From the NCBI GenBank assembly GCA_910577185.1, contig CAJTLR010000020.1, positions 1 to 15,911 of the forward strand: a DNA stretch of 15,911 bases, written 5' to 3'. Position 1 is the first letter of the stretch. Every line of letters starts with the position of its first letter. Both the position numbers and the translations under genes were made by a program. The notes under the pieces were generated by a model, which worked only from the letters and a program-made list of their open reading frames with translations, did not search any database and was not told the origin of the DNA. The stretch is from an uncultured Acetatifactor sp. (lineage in GTDB: Bacteria; Bacillota; Clostridia; Lachnospirales; Lachnospiraceae). Below are positions 1-6,028 of the stretch, piece after piece.

Positions 1-200
1 TCTGCCGTTTCCGTCGACTCTGCCGAAGATATGTCCAGGGTCTCTTCCTGGCCTTCTTCCTTCCCACAGGCCGTAATGGTACACATGATTAATACTGTCA
101 AAGCCGCTACACACAAAGTCTTCCAAACAAAGATATTTTTTCCATTCACACCATAATTTGCGATTCTACAATTTGCTTTCCTATTCTTCATATTTTTCAT
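1..200 (-). CDS. Lipoprotein N-terminus (partial, runs off left edge)
   Basis: An open frame starts at the ATG whose complement is 198-200 and is still open at base 1, giving 66 visible residues. A basic N-terminal stretch of about 27 residues (MKNMKNRKAN at the start) is followed by a hydrophobic segment (about residues 29-43) and a lipobox-like ITAC ending in Cys45, then an acidic linker rich in Glu, Ser and Thr. This is the layout of a lipoprotein signal peptide (signal peptidase II), so the mature protein should be anchored on the outer face of the membrane through Cys45. The N-region is long for this class. AAGGA lies about 10 bases before the ATG. The functional domain is outside the window, so no role can be given. 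It follows the Xre-type gene on the same strand after 178 bp and shares an upstream 11-bp motif with it. Confidence 0.72.
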   Translation of the reverse strand, partial: MKNMKNRKANCRIANYGVNGKNIFVWKTLCVAALTVLIMCTITACGKEEGQEETLDISSAESTETA

Positions 201-237
201 AGTCCTACCATTCCTTATTATTCTTTCTTTATTACAC

Positions 238-248
238 AATACAGTATC
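238..248. promoter_or_regulatory. Shared motif GATACTGTATT, copy 2 (before lipoprotein gene)
   Basis: The minus-strand sequence GATACTGTATT contains the odd palindrome ATAC-T-GTAT. It lies about 40 bases upstream of the lipoprotein start. The identical 11-mer occurs upstream of the neighbouring Xre-type gene (702-712). A binding site for that regulator is an inference from position and symmetry only. Confidence 0.35.
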
Positions 249-378
249 TTTTGTACCCAGGCTGCATCTCCCTTGATATCATAAACTATATTCTTTTTCG
301 TTTACTGCCCCATACCTCATCCAAACCATATCACAGCCCCATAATCCTTCATACATGCGAATCATTACTGCCAGAATA

Positions 379-624
379 CTACCTTTTCTTAATATTCTGC
401 TCTTCCACCGCTGTCAGTCCGTTATGCTCCGGCACATACCGGACAATATCCTGTAGGGCACACGCCAATATTCCGCATAGTTCGTCCAAAGTAGTAGTGT
501 TCATCGGCTTATTTTTCCTTAACCTGTCTATGGTAGCACTGGACACCCTATGTCTTGTAACAAGAGTATAAGTAGTCTCCTCCGACTGCTTCAGGGTTTC
601 CCAGAACGGCTCATAATCAATCAT
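379..624 (-). CDS. Xre/Cro-CI family small HTH regulator
   Basis: This 81-residue protein is almost entirely one helix-turn-helix domain of the short Cro/C1 type. A typical opening (MIDYEPFWETLKQ) is followed by the HTH core at about residues 17-40, with VSSATIDRLRKNKPM as the recognition-helix region, and then by TTTLDELCGIL and a closing helix DIVRYVPE. Stand-alone proteins of this size usually bind DNA as dimers and act as local repressors. The frame is open 21 bases further upstream to a TTG, but the ATG at 624 has GGAGAGG about 6-10 bases ahead of it and matches where the family normally starts, so I chose it. It is followed on the same strand by a lipoprotein gene. An identical 11-bp motif precedes both genes, which suggests, without proving, autoregulation and control of the lipoprotein gene. 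Confidence 0.85.
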   Translation of the reverse strand: MIDYEPFWETLKQSEETTYTLVTRHRVSSATIDRLRKNKPMNTTTLDELCGILACALQDIVRYVPEHNGLTAVEEQNIKKR

Positions 625-701
625 TCCTAACCTCTCCGTTTGCAATTACTGTAAAACATACACTCTGCCAGTTATCTTTTTCCAAATCCAAAATGAATAA
701 A

Positions 702-712
702 AATACAGTATC
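702..712. promoter_or_regulatory. Shared motif GATACTGTATT, copy 1 (before Xre-type gene)
   Basis: Same 11-mer as at 238-248, in the same orientation relative to the downstream gene, about 80 bases before the Xre-type start codon. Its core ATACTGTAT is symmetric. No convincing promoter hexamers could be aligned with it, so its relation to transcription is open. Confidence 0.35.
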
Positions 713-731
713 CTGCATGTTTTTTGTCCGG

Positions 732-769
732 AAAAGTTCGCCTTATATGCAAGTAAGGCGAACTTTTTT
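732..769. repeat. Perfect hairpin, left copy of an inverted pair
   Basis: A 10-bp stem GTTCGCCTTA / TAAGGCGAAC (736-745 and 754-763) is flanked by AAAA on the left and TTTTTT on the right, which lengthens the stem to about 14 bp. The loop is TATGCAAG. With A/T tracts on both sides it could act as an intrinsic terminator in both directions. The whole unit recurs as an exact reverse complement, loop included, at 1072-1112. Confidence 0.85.
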
Positions 770-1071
770 GTAATTTAATGCATTATTTTTTGCCGAAATA
801 ATATATGTATCATATCGAATATCAAAAAAGATTCAAAATTATATATTACTTTATACGGTAAATCATTTTTTCATATTATGAGACGGAATATCCAGTTTCT
901 GAAGTAAAATGAGAGTACGACAAAATATGATCGAAAAATTAGTATTTTATTGCAATCTGCCATATTTTCATTTTGAATGAAATATCAAAGTGGCAATATT
1001 ACCAAAAAAACCTAAATAATAAATTTTGCTTGCAATGTCTCTGTAAAAGGTATAAAATAATGAAAACTATT
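770..1071. other. AT-rich, gene-free island between the two inverted hairpins
   Basis: About 300 bp of very AT-rich sequence without a supportable ORF on either strand. Near its middle is an imperfect stem-loop: ATATTTTCATT (962-972) against AATGAAATAT (976-985), with possible outer pairing of GCCA and TGGC. It could be the body of a small non-autonomous mobile element, a non-coding RNA locus, or degenerate spacer DNA. I see no transposase and no clear target duplication. Confidence 0.5.
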
Positions 1072-1112
1072 AAAAAAAGTTCGCCTTACTTGCATATAAG
1101 GCGAACTTTTTT
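1072..1112. repeat. Perfect hairpin, right copy of an inverted pair
   Basis: Stem GTTCGCCTTA (1079-1088) / TAAGGCGAAC (1097-1106), loop CTTGCATA, with seven A before and six T after. It is the exact reverse complement of the unit at 732-769 over at least 36 bases. The loop is not palindromic, so it shows that the two copies are inverted rather than direct. The following 200 bp (1113-1310) hold nothing I can support. Confidence 0.85.
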
Positions 1113-1310
1113 CTGATATTTTGCCAAAACATTGAATTCTTGTTTCATTACGGAACCAGCCTCTTTTACACACTACCTTTCATACCATCACAGCCATATT
1201 TTCCCACCTCCGTTTTTCTGCTGCCCTGGCTTCTCCTGGTATGCATTTTCATCATTAACAGTCGGAATAGGCTACTCTGTCATAAATGTCTCTGAAAGGA
1301 ATTTACTTTC

Positions 1311-1445
1311 GGGCGCGTGCAGCTTTCGCTGCTAATTTCCTTACGCCCCCGTGCGCAATTGAGCAGGGGAACGCTCTTCTCCACTGCTCGACGCGCGGGG
1401 TGCTTGTTGCGTCAGCAACAGTTTTCCATATGCACCCCTGCGCAT
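1311..1445. repeat. Dispersed GC-rich structured repeat, copy A
   Basis: From 1311 to about 1400 this aligns at roughly 80% with 5847-5940 elsewhere in the window, including identical blocks such as GGGGAACGCTCTTCTCC. It holds a hairpin GAGCAG (1361-1366) / CTGCTC (1384-1389) whose loop ACGCTCTTC is identical in the other copy although stem bases differ. A further structure follows here only: GGGGTGC (1397-1403) with GCACCCC (1432-1438), enclosing TGTTGC-GTCA-GCAACA (1405-1420). Both copies end right at the T-tract side of a minus-strand terminator. ORFs across it are repeat-encoded and not believable genes. Confidence 0.75.
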
Positions 1446-1490
1446 AAAAAAAGCTGCCAGCAATATGATTCATCATCACAATGCAGCAGC
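1446..1490 (-). terminator. Probable intrinsic terminator of yajC
   Basis: Read on the minus strand, GCTGC and GCAGC pair around an inner TGAT/ATCA stem and are followed by seven T. It lies about 65 bases after the yajC stop. The stem is interrupted, so its strength is uncertain. Confidence 0.5.
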
Positions 1491-1554
1491 CCTTATCGTT
1501 CTTTGACTCCAAAAACAACCGGACCCCGGCTTGTCTGTCTTTTCTCCCTGAAAA

Positions 1555-1875
1555 TCAATTCTCCCCGGATTTTTCCACACGGCTGATGGCAGCTTTTTCC
1601 ATGGGAATACGGCAGTTTTTATTGCTTCCGAATTCCACAATAACCATGTCATCCTTAATATCAATCACAATTCCGTAAAAGCCTGATGTGGTCAGGACAC
1701 AGTCACCGATTTCCAACGCCGACAGCATGGCCGCCACCCTCTTTTTTTCCTTACTCTGGGGGCGCATCAGGAAAAACCACATAGCTCCAATTACCACCGC
1801 ATACATAAGAAGCATACTGATCAAGCTGATTCCTCCACCTGCTGCAGCAGGATCCGCATTCAATAAAATACCCAT
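1555..1875 (-). CDS. yajC: Preprotein translocase subunit YajC
   Basis: A 106-residue single-pass membrane protein of the usual YajC length. A short N-terminus rich in Ala and Gly precedes one membrane segment (about residues 15-37), then the family signature FFLMRPQSKEKKR. The soluble part contains EIGDCVLTTSGFYGIV and the usual ending IPMEKAAISRVE. YajC associates with SecDF and the SecYEG channel and helps protein export, though it is dispensable in species studied. GGAGG sits 4 bases before the ATG. It follows tgt, as in many bacteria, but secD/secF are not next to it here: downstream lie a terminator and the repeat-rich region. A well-formed promoter (2002-2030) overlaps the end of tgt, so it probably has its own transcript with a structured leader of about 120 bases. 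Confidence 0.95.
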   Translation of the reverse strand: MGILLNADPAAAGGGISLISMLLMYAVVIGAMWFFLMRPQSKEKKRVAAMLSALEIGDCVLTTSGFYGIVIDIKDDMVIVEFGSNKNCRIPMEKAAISRVEKSGEN

Positions 1876-1934
1876 TTTTCCTCCATTCCGACGTCAGGCG
1901 TCTGTATGATATCTTGGTTCATCTAAACAGGAAT

Positions 1935-1977
1935 CATGATTAGAAATCATGGCCCGAGGCCTTCCGGCCTCTCCATG
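1935..1977 (-). promoter_or_regulatory. Structured segment of the yajC leader
   Basis: On the minus strand CATGG pairs with CCATG (plus 1973-1977 and 1948-1952) outside GAGGCC/GGCCTC (1966-1971 and 1956-1961), closed by a GGAA tetraloop. A second hairpin CATGATT/AATCATG (1935-1951, 3-base loop) shares bases 1948-1951 with the first, so the full forms of both cannot coexist. No T-tract follows, so it is not a plain terminator. A regulatory role is inference. Confidence 0.45.
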
Positions 1978-2001
1978 TCTCAAATATAGACTTACCATAA
2001 C

Positions 2002-2030
2002 ATGATACACAAAAATCATCCATTGGTCAA
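2002..2030 (-). promoter_or_regulatory. Sigma-A type promoter for yajC
   Basis: Minus strand TTGACC (2025-2030), 17-base spacer, TATCAT (2002-2007): five of six consensus matches in each box. The -35 box overlaps the tgt stop codon. Transcription would start near 1995. Confidence 0.6.
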
Positions 2031-3151
2031 GGCATAACTTGTTTTAATTTCTGTCTTTTATAGGCCGCGAAGCGTCCTTCATCCAGCGCCTCCCTGATTT
2101 CCTCCATCATAGTATTGTAAAAATACAAATTATGGAGTACGCACAGCCGCATTCCCAGCATTTCCTTCGCTTTCAGCAGATGACGGATATATGCCCTGGA
2201 ATATCGCCTGCAGGCCGGACAGCCGCATCCTTCCTCAATCGGCCTGTCATCCAGTTCATATTTGGCGTTAAACAGATTGATTTTTCCATGATTGGTATAG
2301 AGATGTCCATGCCGTCCGTTTCTGGTAGGGTACACACAGTCGAAAAAGTCCACTCCCCGCTCCACACCTTCCAGAATGTTGGCAGGAGTCCCCACCCCCA
2401 TCAGATAAGTAGGCTTGTCCTTGGGCAGGAACGGAACCACCTCATCCAGGATGTGATACATTTCCTCATGGGTCTCTCCCACCGCAAGACCTCCCACCGC
2501 ATAGCCATCCAGCTCCAGACCGGAGATGCGTTTCGCATGCTCGATACGGATATCCGGAAAGATGGCCCCCTGGTTGATGCCGAAAAGAAGCTGGCGGGGA
2601 TTTATGGTATCCTCCAGGCTGTTAAGCCTCTTCATCTCTTTTTTGCACCGCTCCAGCCATCTGGCGGTACGGTCCACGGATGCCTGCACATAGCTTCTCT
2701 CCGCCTTGCTGGGCGCACATTCGTCAAATGCCATGGCGATAGTGGATGCAAGATTTGACTGAATCTGCATACTCTCCTCCGGCCCCATGAAAATTTTCCG
2801 CCCATCCACATGGGAATGGAAATAGACACCCTCTTCTTTGATCTTTCGCAGTCCTGCCAGGGAAAAAACCTGGAACCCCCCTGAATCCGTGAGAATCGGC
2901 CGGTCCCAGGACATAAATTTATGAAGTCCTCCCAACTGTCTGACGATTTTGTCTCCCGGACGCACATGGAGATGGTAAGTGTTGGACAGCTCCACCTGGG
3001 TCTTGATCTGCTCCAGGTCCGATGTGGCAACAGCCCCCTTGATAGCGGCCGCCGTCCCCACATTCATAAATACCGGGGTCTCTATGGTGCCATGGACAGT
3101 CTCCAGCCGGGCCCGTTTGGCCCGCCCTTCCTGTTTTATAATACGATACAT
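2027..3151 (-). CDS. tgt: tRNA-guanine(34) transglycosylase (queuine tRNA-ribosyltransferase)
   Basis: The protein has 374 residues, the normal length for bacterial TGT. The enzyme exchanges guanine at the wobble position of tRNAs with a GUN anticodon (Asp, Asn, His, Tyr) for the queuosine precursor preQ1, in the cytoplasm. TDSGGFQVFS carries Asp89, at the same number as the E. coli catalytic Asp. Also visible are FDECAP (Asp143), NQG (194), GGLAVGE (220-226), and VDFFDCVYPTRNGRHG with the nucleophilic Asp region at about 268-271. The zinc site Cys309-x-Cys311-x2-Cys314 with His340 has the canonical spacing. An in-frame TTG lies 15 bases upstream, but it would fall inside the ribosome binding site GGGAGG, so the ATG at 3151 is preferred. 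It follows aroC by 62 bp on the same strand and is probably co-transcribed with it. No queuosine synthesis genes are in view. Confidence 0.96.
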   Translation of the reverse strand: MYRIIKQEGRAKRARLETVHGTIETPVFMNVGTAAAIKGAVATSDLEQIKTQVELSNTYHLHVRPGDKIVRQLGGLHKFMSWDRPILTDSGGFQVFSLAGLRKIKEEGVYFHSHVDGRKIFMGPEESMQIQSNLASTIAMAFDECAPSKAERSYVQASVDRTARWLERCKKEMKRLNSLEDTINPRQLLFGINQGAIFPDIRIEHAKRISGLELDGYAVGGLAVGETHEEMYHILDEVVPFLPKDKPTYLMGVGTPANILEGVERGVDFFDCVYPTRNGRHGHLYTNHGKINLFNAKYELDDRPIEEGCGCPACRRYSRAYIRHLLKAKEMLGMRLCVLHNLYFYNTMMEEIREALDEGRFAAYKRQKLKQVMP

Positions 3152-3213
3152 TGTTACGCCTCCCAAAACCGGTCTGTCACTGCCCTCGCATTCGCTTCAG
3201 CCCGGATTCCTCA

Positions 3214-4326
3214 TCACTTTCCCTCTTTTGCACGGTAAAAATCAGCCACAGAATCCATTTTTGCACACATATTCAGCAGCATGGCATCCAGAACCGTGAT
3301 GGCCGTCATACATTCCATGACTACCACTGCCCTGGGCACAATAACCGGGTCATGCCGTCCCCTGATATTGACACTGATTTCCTCCCCGGACTTGTTCACG
3401 GTTTCCTGGGTCCTGAAAATAGACGGCGTGGGCTTCACATAGGCACGGATCACTATGGTGTCCCCGTCACTGATGCCCCCCAGAATTCCCCCGGCATGAT
3501 TGCTCGCCTTACGGATCCTGCCATCTTCCATGCGGAATGCATCATTGTTTTCACTCCCGTACCGCGCGGACACCCGGCATCCGTCGCCGATCTCCACTGC
3601 CTTCACCGCCCCCATGGACATGACCGCCTTCGCAAGATTTGCATCCAGCTTCTCAAATACCGGATCCCCGATCCCCGCAGGCATGCCTTCCACAATGCAT
3701 TCCAGACATCCGCCCACGGAATCCGTGGCCTGCCTTGCTTTCTCCAGATATGCAAGGGCCGCAATGTCGGCTTCCCTGTCAGGCATGGCCGTGGGCGTGG
3801 AAAAAACAGCCTCCCTGTCAAACCGCTTTTCATCCGCTTCCACCGGACCTATGGAACGAGTGTATGCACAAACAGAAACACCCAGTCCGGCGAGAATCTT
3901 GCATGCTATGGCTCCCGCCGCCACACGCCCCAGGGTCTCCCTGCCCGAAGATCTCCCTCCTCCCCGGTAATCCCGGAAGCCGTATTTGGCGTCAAAAGTA
4001 TAATCCGCGTGGCCGGGCCGGTAATAGGAAGCAATCTCACTGTAATCCCCGGAGATCTGTGAAGTATTTCTCACCATGAGGGATATGGGGGTTCCGGTGG
4101 TTCTTCCCTCAAAAACACCGGAGAGTATCTCCACCGCGTCGGCTTCCTTTCTCTGGGTGGTAATCCTGCTGGTGCCCGGTTTACGCCTGTCCAGATAACG
4201 CTGAATGTCTTCCTCGTCCAGCTCCAGCCCCGCAGGACAGCCGTCGATCACCACTCCCAGCGCTTTTCCGTGGGACTCTCCCCATGTTGTAATCCTGAAA
4301 ATATTGCCATATGTGGAACCAGCCAT
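3214..4326 (-). CDS. aroC: Chorismate synthase
   Basis: Catalyses the last shikimate-pathway step: 5-enolpyruvylshikimate-3-phosphate to chorismate and phosphate, using reduced FMN as a catalytic cofactor, in the cytoplasm. The 370 residues match the family length. Signatures are in order: WGESHGK at 15-21 with His19; RPGHADYT at 103-110 with His106; the Arg-rich RGGGRSSGRET at 121-131; SNHAGGILGGIS in the C-terminal half; and RGRHDPVIVPRAVVVME from residue 322. AAGGAG precedes the ATG by 6 bases. It lies between the lactonase-like gene (170 bp upstream) and tgt (62 bp downstream); no other aro gene is present. The upstream gap holds two strong hairpins without T-tracts. Nothing essential appears missing. 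Confidence 0.97.
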   Translation of the reverse strand: MAGSTYGNIFRITTWGESHGKALGVVIDGCPAGLELDEEDIQRYLDRRKPGTSRITTQRKEADAVEILSGVFEGRTTGTPISLMVRNTSQISGDYSEIASYYRPGHADYTFDAKYGFRDYRGGGRSSGRETLGRVAAGAIACKILAGLGVSVCAYTRSIGPVEADEKRFDREAVFSTPTAMPDREADIAALAYLEKARQATDSVGGCLECIVEGMPAGIGDPVFEKLDANLAKAVMSMGAVKAVEIGDGCRVSARYGSENNDAFRMEDGRIRKASNHAGGILGGISDGDTIVIRAYVKPTPSIFRTQETVNKSGEEISVNIRGRHDPVIVPRAVVVMECMTAITVLDAMLLNMCAKMDSVADFYRAKEGK

Positions 4327-4387
4327 TTTTGCTCCTTTTTTACTTTATTTTACTGTTGTGCCACGGTATTTCCCCGTAAAGCACACA

Positions 4388-4430
4388 AGGGCCCCTATAC
4401 CCGCCGCCTGCAGCAGGGTATACCGGCCCT
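4388..4430 (-). promoter_or_regulatory. Strong hairpin in the aroC upstream region
   Basis: AGGGCC (4388-4393) pairs with GGCCCT (4425-4430) and TATACCC (4396-4402) with GGGTATA (4416-4422), with a symmetric CC/CC internal loop and a 13-base apical loop. No T-tract follows on either strand. It could be an RNA structure in the aroC leader or a processing site. Confidence 0.5.
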
Positions 4431-4445
4431 CGCAGAATTCGCCAG

Positions 4446-4481
4446 TATGCCGCTTCCGGTCCCTGACCGGCCCGCGGCATA
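4446..4481 (-). promoter_or_regulatory. Strong hairpin just after the lactonase-like gene
   Basis: TATGCCGC (4446-4453) pairs with GCGGCATA (4474-4481) and encloses CCGGTC/GACCGG (4456-4461, 4465-4470) with a 3-base loop. It starts 14 bases past the stop codon. Without a following T-run it is not a canonical intrinsic terminator; it may protect the mRNA 3' end or form part of the aroC leader. Confidence 0.5.
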
Positions 4482-4495
4482 TCTGAAAACTGAAA

Positions 4496-5539
4496 TCATA
4501 ATTTATGGAACGTGATACAGTTGGGCACATCCACCCGCACAGGCGGTCCATTCATGATCATGGTCCCGTTTTCCGTATCTACATGGAAAAAAGTCATGTC
4601 ATTGGTCTCATGATTCAGGGATACCAGAAATTTATTGTTGGGGAACAGACTGGCATCCTTGGGATATTCCCCTCCCACCGGCAGACAGAATATCTGGGAA
4701 AGCATCCCTGACTCCTCGTCCACGGAAAACAGCACCACGGAGTTATCACCCGCATTGGAACTCAGCAGATATTTATGGTCATCCGAAAACGAAAGCGCAC
4801 TGGAGGCATTGTAACTGCCCATTTCCACCTTACAGGTATCCACTGACTGGATTTTCTCAAAGATGGGCTGTCCCTTCTTTTCCTCATAGGAATATACATC
4901 GATAAAACATTTACATTCATGCACAATATAGACAAAGCGGCCATCCCTGGAAATCTTGATATGCCTGGGGGCAGATTCCAGCCCGCTCCTGATCACGTCT
5001 GCCAGCATCACTTTCCCCATCTTTGCGTCAAAACGGTACACGTTCACATGATCCATCCCCTGGTCCGCCACCAGAAGATACTTATTGTCATGAGTCATTC
5101 TGGCACAGTTAATATGGGGACGGAAATTACGTTCTGCCACGCTTCCCAGTCCCTTGTGATATATTTCATCCGTAATCTCACCGATGGAGCCATCCTCCTC
5201 CAGCTTCAGGACTGTCAGCTTCCCATCATGATAGCCTGCCACAAACAGATAGCGGTCCGTATAATCCGTAGAGACATAACAGCCTCTCATGCCGTTATTG
5301 GCGCCGAAATTCAAAAATTCCAGGCTGCCATCCTCCAGAATGCGGTATGCTTCCACACCGAAATCCGTGATGGAATAGAGAATTTTTCCATTGTGGGAAA
5401 TTGTCACATAGGAAGAGTTGGTGATCTCCACCTTATCTTTCTCTATAAAACGCCCCTTTTCCATGTCCACATCATATATTTTAATCCCATTTTTATCCCC
5501 GCGCGTATATGTGGAGACATACGCTACATATTTTTCCAT
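4496..5539 (-). CDS. Lactonase-family seven-bladed beta-propeller protein
   Basis: The 347-residue protein is built of repeated beta-propeller blades, seen as recurring units such as DNKYLLVADQGMDHVNVYRF (151-170), DGRFVYIVHE (199-208), HKYLLSSNAGDNSVVLFSVD and NNKFLVSLNHETNDMTFFHVD. These match the lactonase / 6-phosphogluconolactonase (YbhE-type) family. APRHIKIS (190-197) followed by Glu208 corresponds to the conserved PRH...E segment of characterised members, and PHINCARM (141-148) to the preceding active-site strand. Members hydrolyse 6-phosphogluconolactone or act on other lactones; which substrate applies cannot be read here, and no pentose-phosphate genes are adjacent. There is no signal peptide, so it is cytoplasmic. 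AGGA lies 7 bases before the ATG. A good promoter lies about 110 bp upstream, so it probably begins its own transcript. Confidence 0.85.
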   Translation of the reverse strand: MEKYVAYVSTYTRGDKNGIKIYDVDMEKGRFIEKDKVEITNSSYVTISHNGKILYSITDFGVEAYRILEDGSLEFLNFGANNGMRGCYVSTDYTDRYLFVAGYHDGKLTVLKLEEDGSIGEITDEIYHKGLGSVAERNFRPHINCARMTHDNKYLLVADQGMDHVNVYRFDAKMGKVMLADVIRSGLESAPRHIKISRDGRFVYIVHECKCFIDVYSYEEKKGQPIFEKIQSVDTCKVEMGSYNASSALSFSDDHKYLLSSNAGDNSVVLFSVDEESGMLSQIFCLPVGGEYPKDASLFPNNKFLVSLNHETNDMTFFHVDTENGTMIMNGPPVRVDVPNCITFHKL

Positions 5540-5559
5540 GATAAGATCCTGCCTTTCTC

Positions 5560-5643
5560 CATGCCCTGAATAAGGATAGATATTAAAACATGACCGTAAG
5601 CCGTTTCCGCCTGCATGCGGTCCGGCCGTCCCATGCCCTGAAT
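5560..5643. repeat. Direct repeat CCATGCCCTGAAT (two copies, 71 bp apart)
   Basis: The 13-mer occurs at about 5560-5572 and again at 5631-5643. The second copy lies just downstream of the lactonase-like gene's -10 box and the first closer to its start codon. Two identical sites in one leader could bind a regulator; this is speculative. Confidence 0.4.
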
Positions 5644-5649
5644 GGAAAT

Positions 5650-5678
5650 ATTATAGCATAAATATTCTCCATTTGAAA
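5650..5678 (-). promoter_or_regulatory. Promoter for the lactonase-like gene
   Basis: Minus strand TATAAT (5650-5655) is preceded by TGC, giving an extended -10, with a weak -35 TTTCAA (5673-5678) at 17 bases. The predicted leader is about 100 bases. Confidence 0.6.
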
Positions 5679-5804
5679 TACTTTTTTCCTAAATTTGCTC
5701 CGCACACTTGTGATTCCCTTGTGACGGTTCAGACAGTCCCTTCCGCAAAGTCCCAATCGCGTCTGTCTGCGGCCCCTTCGCAATCAGGCAGGATGCACTT
5801 TCCG

Positions 5805-5940
5805 AATCAAGCAGGGAAGCTTCATCCTCCCCTACCCGCCGCGCCAGGCGCGTGCAGCTTTCTCCGCTGATTTCCTTACGCACCCCTGCGCAATCAAGTA
5901 GGGGAACGCTCTTCTCCCCTACCCGCCGCGCCGGGCGCAC
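5805..5940. repeat. Dispersed GC-rich structured repeat, copy B
   Basis: This block carries an internal direct repeat of period 87: AATCAAG plus CTCCCCTACCCGCCGCGCC, starting at 5805 and 5892, with a third truncated start at 5782. The segment 5847-5940 matches copy A at 1311-1400. The hairpin GTAGGGGA (5898-5905) / TCCCCTAC (5915-5922) is perfect, with the loop ACGCTCTTC shared with copy A. The minus-strand ORF across it has no start signal and only reflects the repeat. It fills most of the gap between the Cys-rich gene and the lactonase promoter. Confidence 0.75.
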
Positions 5941-5971
5941 AAAAAAGGCCGCCCCAGACGCGGCAGCCTTT
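5941..5971 (-). terminator. Intrinsic terminator of the Cys-rich protein gene
   Basis: On the minus strand AAAGGC.GCC pairs with GGC.GCCTTT (plus 5962-5971 with 5944-5953), one mismatch, and ends in six T. It lies about 60 bases after the stop codon of the Cys-rich gene. Confidence 0.75.
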
Positions 5972-6028
5972 CCGGAATTTTACCTCCGTAACAGGGCGCT
6001 TTCCCATCCCTGTCATCGCGGTTCTTAT

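Noticed and set aside
732..1112. IS200/IS605-type element or CRISPR-like repeats
   Set aside because: No transposase is present, the end hairpins are inverted copies rather than distinct ends, and there are only two repeats without regular spacing.
4345..4551. Minus-strand ORF of 68 residues between the lactonase-like gene and aroC
   Set aside because: It overlaps the lactonase 3' end, reads through two strong hairpins and lacks a start signal or homology.
5689..5940. Minus-strand ORF of 83 residues (ARRVGEKSVPLLDCAGVRKE)
   Set aside because: It is translated from the dispersed repeat, has internal repeats and no start signal; the DNA-level structure explains it better.
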